A stretch of 64,000 nucleotides of DNA from an uncultured Chloroflexota bacterium (GTDB lineage: Bacteria; Chloroflexota; Anaerolineae; UBA4142; SHND01). The notes below the pieces were generated by a model. The model was not told the origin of the DNA. It searched no databases and was given only the letters and a program-made list of their open reading frames with translations. The DNA is taken from assembly GCA_937870825.1 (NCBI GenBank), contig CALMZO010000151.1:83592-147591 (forward strand), read 5' to 3'. This document shows, piece after piece, positions 56,928 through 63,821 of the stretch. The position numbers were made by a program, and so were the translations under genes. How positions within the stretch are numbered: the first letter of the stretch is position 1; each line of letters opens with the position of its first letter.

Positions 56928-57522
56928 CCTCTGCCCGGTACTCTAGCATAGAAATCCACACACGGTCAATTATTTCATTCGCGCGGCGCAGCCACAAATT
57001 CAATTCATCCACGTCCGGCTCTCCCATTCCAAACGCAAACTCGACGACACTTTCGAGAAACGCGTTTCGGAACATCCCGAACCATTCAAAGGTCTCTCGC
57101 CATGTCCTGCCGTTCCGCCAATTGAATTTTGCAAGCGTCTGCCCCAATGCATCCGCGCGCGTCCAATCTTCTTTTGGATTTTTCAAACCGCGCACCAGCA
57201 ATTGAATCCACTCGCGTTCCATCGCAATCCATTCCGCGTTCACCGGTGTCATGCCACTCTGGACATGCGTCAGATTCAATCGCCCCAACGCGCTGTGTTC
57301 GAGCACACGCCAGCGTGTGTCGGAACGACGCGGCTTGGTTTCGATTCCACCCTCCTCCACGCGAAAGCGGCGATGACCGCCCGGCGTCCGGTACGATTGC
57401 ACGCGCCCTTTATCTGCCCAACCGCGCAGCGTCGCCGGAGAGATTCCCAACCTGCCGCTCGCTTGCCGCAGCGAAAGCCAGCCGTCTGTTTCACTCGCAC
57501 TTGAATCTACCAAATTCTCCAT
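56899..57522 (-). CDS. MerR/excisionase-type HTH regulator
   Basis: This 207-aa protein has a MerR-like DNA-binding domain (WLSLRQASGRLGISPATLRGWADKGRVQSYRTPGGHRRFR) and a helical C-terminal part (about 100-200) rich in Trp and acidic residues (EREWIQLLVRGL, ETFEWFGMFRNAFLESVVEFA). The C-terminal part may bind an unknown ligand. The ATG at 57522 follows a fully consensus promoter after 12 nt. The regulator probably controls the membrane-protein pair downstream or the divergent vapBC. Confidence 0.8.
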   Translation of the reverse strand: MENLVDSSASETDGWLSLRQASGRLGISPATLRGWADKGRVQSYRTPGGHRRFRVEEGGIETKPRRSDTRWRVLEHSALGRLNLTHVQSGMTPVNAEWIAMEREWIQLLVRGLKNPKEDWTRADALGQTLAKFNWRNGRTWRETFEWFGMFRNAFLESVVEFAFGMGEPDVDELNLWLRRANEIIDRVWISMLEYRAEDEKPNARKR

Positions 57523-57534
57523 AATCTCAGCAGA

Positions 57535-57563
57535 ATTATATAGAATTTGCACCATTTTGTCAA
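57535..57563 (-). promoter_or_regulatory. Consensus promoter of the HTH regulator
   Basis: On the minus strand TTGACA (57558-57563), 17-bp spacer, TATAAT (57535-57540): both boxes are perfect. The leader would be about 6 nt. Confidence 0.85.
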
Positions 57564-57603
57564 TAATTTACTCAACATAATGAAAAAACAAACATCTGTG
57601 CTA

Positions 57604-57631
57604 TTGACGTGCGCGTTATTGGGTGTAAAAT
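57604..57631 (+). promoter_or_regulatory. Promoter of vapBC
   Basis: TTGACG (57604-57609), 16-bp spacer, TAAAAT (57626-57631), leading to the ATG at 57664. A second -10-like TATTAT (57654-57659) lies too near the ATG. Confidence 0.6.
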
Positions 57632-57663
57632 ACTGATGTTTTGAAAAGAGACATATTATAGAC

Positions 57664-57978
57664 ATGAACACGCCGCTCGAACGCATCAACGTTAATTTTC
57701 CGCGTCCTGTCTTGGAGGATTTGCGGCGGCTTGTCCCCGCAAAACGACGCAGTGAAGTGATTGCCCGCGCGACCGCGCGCGAATTGCGGCGGCTCAAACT
57801 TGCCGCCGTTTTTGAAACACTCGACCGCAATCCCGCGTGGCAAGCTGAACACTATCCGCACTTGGCAGATGGCACAGCGAGTGACCTTTTTGTTGCCCGG
57901 CTGCGCGCGTCCGGCACCTATTCTCGCGCGCCCGTAACCGACACAGTCTCAACCCGGCGAAAGGCGCGGCGTGAGTGA
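57664..57978 (+). CDS. VapB-like antitoxin
   Basis: This 104-aa basic protein has an N-terminal ribbon-helix-helix-like part (ERINVNFPRPVLEDLRRLVP, KRRSEVIARATAREL) and an unfolded C-terminal part that would wrap the toxin. It overlaps the toxin gene by 8 nt. It fits a vapBC-type module by context; the RHH assignment is from pattern only. Confidence 0.7.
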   Translation: MNTPLERINVNFPRPVLEDLRRLVPAKRRSEVIARATARELRRLKLAAVFETLDRNPAWQAEHYPHLADGTASDLFVARLRASGTYSRAPVTDTVSTRRKARRE

Positions 57979-58381
57979 TTATTTACTCGACACGGATGTT
58001 TTGATTCGCTGCCTGCGCGGGGTCGCGGAAACATTGACCTTTGCGCAACAGCTCACCGAACAAGGGGACTTGCATACTTCGGTATGGTCGCACTTGGAAA
58101 TATGGTTGTTGACCCAGCCGAATGACCAAAAACAGACCCAGGACTTTTTGACGCCATTCATCGCGCATCCTGTCAATGAAGAAATCGCGCGACGCGCGGC
58201 GGAATTGTTGAAACTGCGCGGCGAGACCGAAGCGCCGCTCACCTACGCCGAAGCCGTCATCGCCGCCACTGCCTTGCACCATGGCTTGATCCTTGTCACG
58301 TACAACACCAAAAATTTAGAAACGCTGGCGCCGTTACGTATGGTCAATTCGAATGCTTCATTCAGCCCCGATTCCGTTTGA
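57971..58381 (+). CDS. vapC: PIN-domain toxin (VapC-like)
   Basis: This 136-aa PIN nuclease has Asp in LLDTDVLI at the N-terminus, Glu in SHLEIWL, and a C-terminal YAEAVIAATALHHGLILVTYNTKNL. The third acidic residue is Glu instead of the usual Asp, and TRN is TYN, so activity should be tested. The GTG start overlaps the antitoxin stop. VapC toxins cleave initiator tRNA or rRNA. Confidence 0.8.
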   Translation: MSDYLLDTDVLIRCLRGVAETLTFAQQLTEQGDLHTSVWSHLEIWLLTQPNDQKQTQDFLTPFIAHPVNEEIARRAAELLKLRGETEAPLTYAEAVIAATALHHGLILVTYNTKNLETLAPLRMVNSNASFSPDSV

Positions 58382-58426
58382 ATGACATCAACGGCTTTCC
58401 AATTGGAACTGTGTTGGAGGTGCAAC

Positions 58427-59383
58427 ATGACTCCTGTTCAACTGACGCTATTTCGTCCCAACAAACCCAAGAACGGTGAACTCGTTCCGCTCGCGCTTGT
58501 GCCCACTATGCTTGACATGACTTCTTCTTTGAACGCCGCCATCACCGCGTTCCACGAACACATGCGCCAACAGGGCTTTTCCGAAAACACCATCAAAGCA
58601 TTCGGCGGCGACCTGAATATCTTTCGCAAATTCATCGGCTCGAACAAACCGGCTGCTGAAATTACTTCGCAAGACATTCAAACCTTCATGCATTACTTGC
58701 GCTATCAACGCGGTGTGCCGTGCAGCATGAAATCGTACCAACGGCGTCTCACCTCCATCAAAGTTTTTTTCAGCTATTTGTACGAACAAGGCGTCACCGA
58801 AAATGACCCCGCCGCGCCCGTCGCGCACCAACCCGTCATCGTTCCGCTGCCTGAAATTCTAAACACCGCGCAGGTGGAACGTCTCTTGAAAACGACGCGC
58901 GAACTTTTGAGTGCGCCAAAACCCGATGCGCGTCCGCATCTACTGGTCACACTGCTGCTCACAACCGGCATCAAGAAAAGTGAAGCGATGGCAATTCGTC
59001 TCGGCGACATTGAATTGGCGCATCCCGACCAACCATTCGTGATGATTCGTTACGATGACCCGCGCCGCTGGCACAAAGAACGCAAGCTGCGCTTACCCCC
59101 CGATTTCCCCAACACATTCAAACAATACGTCGAACAGTATCAACCGCGTGAACGCTTGTTTGAATGCACCCCGCGCAATCTCGAATACGTTTTGTCCGAT
59201 GTCGCGCAGCTCGCGGGACTCGTCGGCAAAGTTTCGTTTGAAGTATTGCGTTGGACAAGCGCGGTGCGCGATTCGGCGTCCGGAATGCGCGACGAAACAC
59301 TGCGTCAAAAATTGGGACTCTCGACGATTACGTGGCAGGACGCGGGCGGAAAAATAAAACGGCTCGCCGCACGTCCGTTGTAA
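58427..59383 (+). CDS. Tyrosine recombinase-like protein, catalytically degenerate
   Basis: This 318-aa protein has the SAM-like N-terminal core-binding domain (HMRQQGFSENTIKAFGGDLNIFRKF...ITSQDIQTFMHYL) and the Xer-type catalytic fold (LLVTLLLTTGIKKSEAMAIRLGDIE, LRWTSAVRDSAS, LGLSTITWQDAG). Compared with XerD, the first Arg (GLRVSE) is Lys, the His of HxxR is Phe, the second His (LGH) is Leu and the nucleophile Tyr is Gly; only the Lys (HKERKLRLP) and one Arg (LRW) remain. It is probably a DNA-binding protein without recombinase activity. GGAGG precedes the ATG. Confidence 0.85.
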   Translation: MTPVQLTLFRPNKPKNGELVPLALVPTMLDMTSSLNAAITAFHEHMRQQGFSENTIKAFGGDLNIFRKFIGSNKPAAEITSQDIQTFMHYLRYQRGVPCSMKSYQRRLTSIKVFFSYLYEQGVTENDPAAPVAHQPVIVPLPEILNTAQVERLLKTTRELLSAPKPDARPHLLVTLLLTTGIKKSEAMAIRLGDIELAHPDQPFVMIRYDDPRRWHKERKLRLPPDFPNTFKQYVEQYQPRERLFECTPRNLEYVLSDVAQLAGLVGKVSFEVLRWTSAVRDSASGMRDETLRQKLGLSTITWQDAGGKIKRLAARPL

Positions 59384-59386
59384 CAC

Positions 59387-59421
59387 AAGACCGCGTAGGT
59401 TTCGGAAACCTACGCGGTCTT
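59387..59421. terminator. Palindromic repeat, GGTTTCGGAAACC family copy 4
   Basis: A 17-bp perfect stem (AAGACCGCGTAGGTTTC, then G, then GAAACCTACGCGGTCTT). It can end the recombinase transcript and lies 10 nt before the GTG start of the LCP gene. Confidence 0.75.
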
Positions 59422-59431
59422 TACAAGTGCT

Positions 59432-60856
59432 GTGAATCTCTCCCTCCTCAAACGCTTGCTCGTTGGCAATCTCGTCGTGTACGGAATTGTGGGCGCGCTC
59501 TTTGCGTACGCGTATTTCTTTCCTTCCAACAACGCGACGTTCGCCTCCAACAACACGGGGTTCACGAATGATGCGCCCTTCATTTCCATCATGCTGCCGA
59601 CGCCCACGCCGTTCGCGCAAAACGTCGCGCCCTCCGCGCCCGTCACGATTCGTACCGTCGTTCCGCTCGAAACGCCGATTCCGGTAACGCCCGTTGCCAA
59701 AGTTGCCTCCGCTGCCCCCCCTCCTCAAGCCGCCATTGTGCGCGACGACGCGCTCGTTCCGCCGACCAACATCAACATTCTTTTGCTCGGCACCGACCAA
59801 CGTCCCGGACAAAGCAATTGGCGCACCGACACGATTATTTTGCTCACCATCAATCAAGCGGAAAAAACGGTCGGCTTGTTGACGATTCCGCGCGATTTGT
59901 ACGTCACCATTCCAAGCGTCGGAAAACAGCGCATCAACACCGCCGACTTTTACGGCAAGTATTACAATTATCCCGGCGGCGGACCGAATCTTGTCAAAAC
60001 GACGATTGAACAAAATTTGGGCGTGCGTGTGCATTATTACATACGCGGCGGATTCGACGCGTTCCGCAAAGCGATTGACATTCTCGGCGGGATTGATGTC
60101 GCAGTGGATTGTCCATTGTACGAACAAGATTTTTATGATGACTACGGACACGCGACGTTGAATTTCAAACCGGGCTTGCAATCCATGGACGGCGTCACCG
60201 CGCTGCGTTATGCGCGTTCGCGTTACACTACGAACGATTATGACCGCGGGCGCAGACAACGTCAGGTGATTCTCGCCATGTGGGACAAAGCGACGTCGCT
60301 CAATCTTTTGCCGAGATGGCCCCAACTCTATCAAGAGATGAGCGACTCGATTCAAACCGACCTGAGTCCGACGGAATTGGCAGCCCTCGCCTACATCGGC
60401 ACACAACTGCGCATGGACAAAATCAAATCGCGCGCGATTGACAATCGCGTCACACAATCGTACATCACGCCCGAAGGCGCGTGGGTACTGTCGCCCAACA
60501 TGCAAAAAATTCATCCGCTGCTTGTCGAATTTTTCGCGCCCGTGACCGATGGAGTGGATGCGGTTGCCGTTGAAAACGCGACAATACAAATCACAGGCGG
60601 CAATCTGCAAACCGCGCAAATCGCGCAGACCGCGCTGAAACGTCAAGGCATCAACGCCGCCCTGCAAACCAATCCCATTCCACTCGCGCAAAAAAGTACA
60701 CTCACACTCTACAAGAACAAACCCGCCACCGCGCAGCGCCTCGCCGCGCTTTTGCGGCTTGACCCCGCGACCAGCATCCTTCATTCCGGCGAACCCAACG
60801 CCCCCGCAGACATTGTGATTAATCTCGGACGCGATTACAACGCGTGTCAAAAGTAA
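59432..60856 (+). CDS. LytR-CpsA-Psr (LCP) family protein
   Basis: This 474-aa protein has one N-terminal helix (about 8-30), a Pro/Thr/Val linker, the LCP domain from about 110 to 310 (INILLLGTDQRPGQSNWRTDTIILLTIN, PRDLYVTIPSVGKQRINTA, TALRYARSRYTTNDYDRGRRQRQV with the conserved Asp/Arg phosphate-binding residues), and a C-terminal LytR_C domain (about 375-474). LCP enzymes transfer undecaprenyl-linked glycans to the cell wall or to proteins, outside the membrane. The GTG start fits the anchor; a palindrome precedes it. Confidence 0.9.
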   Translation: MNLSLLKRLLVGNLVVYGIVGALFAYAYFFPSNNATFASNNTGFTNDAPFISIMLPTPTPFAQNVAPSAPVTIRTVVPLETPIPVTPVAKVASAAPPPQAAIVRDDALVPPTNINILLLGTDQRPGQSNWRTDTIILLTINQAEKTVGLLTIPRDLYVTIPSVGKQRINTADFYGKYYNYPGGGPNLVKTTIEQNLGVRVHYYIRGGFDAFRKAIDILGGIDVAVDCPLYEQDFYDDYGHATLNFKPGLQSMDGVTALRYARSRYTTNDYDRGRRQRQVILAMWDKATSLNLLPRWPQLYQEMSDSIQTDLSPTELAALAYIGTQLRMDKIKSRAIDNRVTQSYITPEGAWVLSPNMQKIHPLLVEFFAPVTDGVDAVAVENATIQITGGNLQTAQIAQTALKRQGINAALQTNPIPLAQKSTLTLYKNKPATAQRLAALLRLDPATSILHSGEPNAPADIVINLGRDYNACQK

Positions 60857-60858
60857 CA

Positions 60859-60867
60859 TGCTATAAT
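60859..60867 (+). promoter_or_regulatory. Leaderless extended -10 promoter of the Qng1 gene
   Basis: TGCTATAAT ends at 60867 and the ATG at 60875 follows after 7 nt; no ribosome site exists. It lies just past the LCP stop codon. Confidence 0.75.
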
Positions 60868-60874
60868 CGCGTCA

Positions 60875-61885
60875 ATGGATTCTCAAACACTTGCCCGCGC
60901 GCTCACAACGATTCTCCGGTCGCGCGCGGACCCCTTGAAGATTCTTACAACAACAGCCGATGTCATCAAACGCGCACAATACACTTCCATTGATTTGAAA
61001 CGCGTGCAAACCGTCGCGCAAGTTTTGTCCTTGTGTCCTGTCCCCGTGCCGGGTTGGAATTACGAACATCACTTTTTCGACGGCACGGAAAGAACGGTCA
61101 TGTATCTTTTCCTGCTCGACGCGTTGAATTTTTCATTTTGGGGCGACCCGAAATGGCGCGTCAAACACGTCCGGGGCGATGTGGACGGGTATTGGGCATT
61201 GGCGGCGTCACTGAAACGCGCGGCAGAACATGACGAAAATTTTTTGGACGCGAATTTTCTCGCGACGATCTCTCCCGAATACCTCGCGCGCATCTTGAAC
61301 GGGAATGTTGAAATTCCTTTGTTCGTCGAACGCTGGCGCAACACGCAAGAGCTCGGACGCGTTCTGCGCGACCATTTTGGCGGCAGCGCGGCGCGTTTGG
61401 TAGAATCCGCGAACGGCGATGCAACACAACTCGCGCGTCTCGTCGCGGAAAACATTTCCTCGTTCCATGACACCACGCTTTACAAAAATCGCGCGGTGAG
61501 TTTTTTCAAACGCGCGCAGATTCTCGTCGGCGATTTGTACGGCTCTTTTAACGGGGAAAAATGGGGTGCCTTCAAAAATCTGCGAGACCTCACCGCGTTC
61601 GCCGATTACAAACTGCCGCAAATTTTGCGCGCGTGGGGGATTCTCCACTATGCCCCATCGCTCGCACGCCGCGTGAACGCAAAAAAAACACTCGTCAAGG
61701 ACAGCGCAGAAGAAATTGAAATCCGCGCCTCGATGATTTGGGCGGTGGAATTGTTACGTGACGCGCTCGCACAACGCGGACGCGAACTCGACAGCGTGCA
61801 AATGGACTGGTTCCTGTGGGAGACCAGTCAAGGCAATATCAAAGGCATGAAGCCCTATCACCGGGTGCGAACAATTTATTACTGA
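60875..61885 (+). CDS. qng1: Queuosine salvage protein (DUF2419; Qng1-like N-glycosylase)
   Basis: This 336-aa protein matches the DUF2419 family, shown in Sphaerobacter thermophilus (also Chloroflexota) and human to release queuine from queuosine 5'-phosphate. Blocks seen are WNYEHHFFDGTERTVMYLFLLDALNFSFW near the N-terminus, VDGYWALAASLKRAAE, and the C-terminal MDWFLWETSQGN. The family is related to helical DNA glycosylases. It is followed 86 nt later by tgt, so salvage and insertion of the base are encoded side by side. Confidence 0.88.
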   Translation: MDSQTLARALTTILRSRADPLKILTTTADVIKRAQYTSIDLKRVQTVAQVLSLCPVPVPGWNYEHHFFDGTERTVMYLFLLDALNFSFWGDPKWRVKHVRGDVDGYWALAASLKRAAEHDENFLDANFLATISPEYLARILNGNVEIPLFVERWRNTQELGRVLRDHFGGSAARLVESANGDATQLARLVAENISSFHDTTLYKNRAVSFFKRAQILVGDLYGSFNGEKWGAFKNLRDLTAFADYKLPQILRAWGILHYAPSLARRVNAKKTLVKDSAEEIEIRASMIWAVELLRDALAQRGRELDSVQMDWFLWETSQGNIKGMKPYHRVRTIYY

Positions 61886-61930
61886 GAAATTGAAACCCGT
61901 TTTTTCCAAAAAAACGGGTTTCAATTTCTC
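61884..61930 (+). terminator. Terminator of the Qng1 gene
   Basis: A 22-bp perfect stem (GAGAAATTGAAACCCGTTTTTT and its complement), loop CCA. The left arm contains the TGA stop. The core is a variant of the AACCCGTTTTCT palindrome. Confidence 0.8.
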
Positions 61931-61935
61931 AATGG

Positions 61936-61964
61936 TTTTGAATTTCTCTTGGTCTCGATACAAT
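61936..61964 (+). promoter_or_regulatory. Leaderless promoter of tgt
   Basis: TTTTGA (61936-61941), 17-bp spacer, TACAAT (61959-61964). The ATG at 61972 follows after 7 nt; an upstream ATG (61963) lies inside the -10 box and is excluded. Confidence 0.7.
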
Positions 61965-61971
61965 GCAACGC

Positions 61972-63195
61972 ATGTCTCTCACATTCGACATTCACCACCG
62001 CGACGCGAACACACGCGCCCGCGTTGGCATCATTCACACCGCTCACGGCGACATTGACACGCCTGCGTTCATGCCCGTTGCCACGCAAGCGACGGTAAAA
62101 GGTTTAACCGCGCAAGATTTGTATGACCTCGACACGCAGCTCATTATTTGCAACACCTATCATCTCGCGCTGCGTCCCGGCGCGGAACACATCGCGCAGC
62201 TCGGCGGCTTGCACGCGTTCATGAATTGGCAGCGTCCGATTTCGACGGACAGCGGCGGCTTTCAGGTCTTTTCGCTCGGTACCGCAATTCGCGACGGCGT
62301 CGGAAAAATCGCGGATATTTTTCCCGATGAAGCGCGTGAGGATATTGAAATCAAAGGCGACAGAACACCGCTCAACAGAATTGACGATGATGGTGTGACG
62401 TTCAGCTCGCATCTCGACGGCTCCATCATTCGCCTCACACCCGAACGCTCGATTGAGATTCAACATCAACTCGGCGCGGATTTTATTCTCGCCTTTGACG
62501 AATGCACGTCACCGCTCGACTCGTACGACTATACGCGCGAGGCGTTGGGGCGCACGCATCGTTGGGCGGAACGCTGTTTGGAGCAGCACGCGAAAACAAA
62601 ACGCGATTATCAGAATTTATTTGGAATTGTGCAAGGCGGCGCGTACCGCGATTTGCGCGACGAATCCGCGCGTGTCATTGGTGGATTGCCATTCGACGGA
62701 CTTGCCATCGGCGGTTCGCTCGGCAAAAGTAAAAACGACATGCACGCGATTTTGGATTGGACGATTCCGCTCTTGCCCGATGACAAACCGCGTCACTTGT
62801 TGGGCATTGGCGAAATTGAAGATATTGTGAATGGCGTCGAACGCGGCGTTGATTTGTTCGACTGTGCTGCGCCGACGCGTTGGGCGCGCAACGGCGCATT
62901 GATTGTTTCGCGCGAACTCGCAGAACGCGACGCAATTAAAAACAATCGGCTGACGATTTCCAACGCGCGTTATGCGTTGGACACCGCGCCGATTGATTCG
63001 ACCTGCAATTGTTTTGCGTGCAAACATTATTCCCGCGCGTACTTGCATCATCTCCATCGCGCCAAAGAATTGTCGTACTATCGTCTCGCGACAATTCACA
63101 ATTTGTATTTCATGTTGACTTTTATGCGCGCGGTGCGTACGGCGATTCGCGAAAACAGGTGGCAAGAATTTCGTGCGCTGAATCTGCCGGAATGA
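61972..63195 (+). CDS. tgt: tRNA-guanine(34) transglycosylase
   Basis: This 407-aa TIM-barrel enzyme replaces guanine 34 with preQ1 (or queuine) in GUN tRNAs. It has the active-site Asp in STDSGGFQVFSLG, the RNA-contact block VTFSSHLDGSIIRLTPERSIEIQ, the nucleophile Asp in DLFDCAAPTRWARNG and the zinc site CNCFACKHYSRAYLHHL. The substrate-recognition loop reads IGGSLGKSKNDM, where preQ1 enzymes have GGLAVGE. It is a longer and different loop. With Qng1 next to it, queuine use is possible. Start by promoter; length normal. Confidence 0.95.
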   Translation: MSLTFDIHHRDANTRARVGIIHTAHGDIDTPAFMPVATQATVKGLTAQDLYDLDTQLIICNTYHLALRPGAEHIAQLGGLHAFMNWQRPISTDSGGFQVFSLGTAIRDGVGKIADIFPDEAREDIEIKGDRTPLNRIDDDGVTFSSHLDGSIIRLTPERSIEIQHQLGADFILAFDECTSPLDSYDYTREALGRTHRWAERCLEQHAKTKRDYQNLFGIVQGGAYRDLRDESARVIGGLPFDGLAIGGSLGKSKNDMHAILDWTIPLLPDDKPRHLLGIGEIEDIVNGVERGVDLFDCAAPTRWARNGALIVSRELAERDAIKNNRLTISNARYALDTAPIDSTCNCFACKHYSRAYLHHLHRAKELSYYRLATIHNLYFMLTFMRAVRTAIRENRWQEFRALNLPE

Positions 63196-63243
63196 AAAGA
63201 ATCCCGTTCTCTTTTCGCTCGTGAGAAACGGGATTCTTTTTCT
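63195..63243 (+). terminator. Terminator of tgt
   Basis: A 14-bp stem (AAAAGAATCCCGTT / AACGGGATTCTTTT) with an inner CTC/GAG pair and T-rich tail; it may also end the minus-strand genes at the window edge. Confidence 0.8.
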
Positions 63244-63244
63244 C

Positions 63245-63489
63245 TCAAGTATTCATTTGGTAAATTTGTATCAAATTGCCGCACGTATCATCCATCACCG
63301 CCGCCGTTGTCGTTCCAATATTCGTCGGCTCCATCGTGAACTCGACGCCAAGATTTTTCAAACCTTTTTTTACCCCGTCCATGCGCTCACAATAATTTTC
63401 GTCCGCGATGTCGCGTTCACTGTCCTCACTATTCGAATGCGTCTCGAAAATAATTTCGATTACATGACTCACACAAAACTCACGATACA
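63245..63489 (-). pseudogene. Remnant of a VOC/glyoxalase gene, 3' half
   Basis: The last 50 residues of a minus-strand frame (VKKGLKNLGVEFTMEPTN, then AAVMDDTCGNLIQIYQ) match the second half of glyoxalase-like VOC proteins, including the metal-binding end. No first half or credible start is present; the upstream part of the frame overlaps another gene and reads as random. It is probably a decayed gene. Confidence 0.6.
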
Positions 63490-63516
63490 GAATCGGCACA
63501 ACGCTTCTGTCACGCG

Positions 63517-63792
63517 CTATCCAATTTGTGCAATAACATCGCGCGTGGGCTTGACACGCACCAAGTAGAACGTATTCCACCAGCCGCGTCTAAAGTTCAT
63601 GACGGGTTGGAGTGGCTGCGTCGTCGGAGGATTGGGGAAAATCCAGGATGACCGCTTCTCCTCGACCTCACCAGCCACCGTGCCGCCATCCCCTGCGGCA
63701 AACGAGACGGTCCACGCGTTTGGCAATTGCACGAACGCATGGTCAAAGATTGCTGTCCACTGTCCTGCGGGACATGTCACCTTGCGTCCCAT
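63517..63792 (-). CDS. Small hypothetical protein, Trp-rich
   Basis: This 91-aa protein has GGAGGG 7 nt before its ATG. It contains many aromatic residues (GQWTAIFDHAFVQLPNAWTVSF, FRRGWWNTFYLVRV) and could form a small beta-barrel. I do not recognise it. It follows the xanthine dehydrogenase-like fragment after 29 nt and may be co-transcribed with it. Confidence 0.55.
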   Translation of the reverse strand: MGRKVTCPAGQWTAIFDHAFVQLPNAWTVSFAAGDGGTVAGEVEEKRSSWIFPNPPTTQPLQPVMNFRRGWWNTFYLVRVKPTRDVIAQIG

Positions 63793-63821
63793 TCGCTCAC
63801 CCTCCCTCTGATTCCGTTACA

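Noticed and set aside
57654..57659. TATTAT as a leaderless -10 box for vapB
   Set aside because: Only 4 nt separate it from the ATG, too close for a -10 box; the upstream TTGACG/TAAAAT pair fits better.
58427..59383. Active phage or integron integrase
   Set aside because: Catalytic residues are missing and no attachment sites, phage genes or cassette structure surround it.
59093..60859. A 588-codon open frame on the minus strand opposite the LCP gene
   Set aside because: It is antisense to a gene with clear LCP family blocks; its residues (Arg, His, Asn rich) are typical of shadow frames in GC-rich DNA.
61963..61971. ATG at 61963 as the start of tgt
   Set aside because: It lies inside the -10 box TACAAT; the next ATG (61972) is at the leaderless distance and fits the family.
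63245..63580. A complete 111-aa VOC protein
   Set aside because: Only the last half has family similarity, and the first part overlaps the end of a better-supported gene with its own ribosome site.
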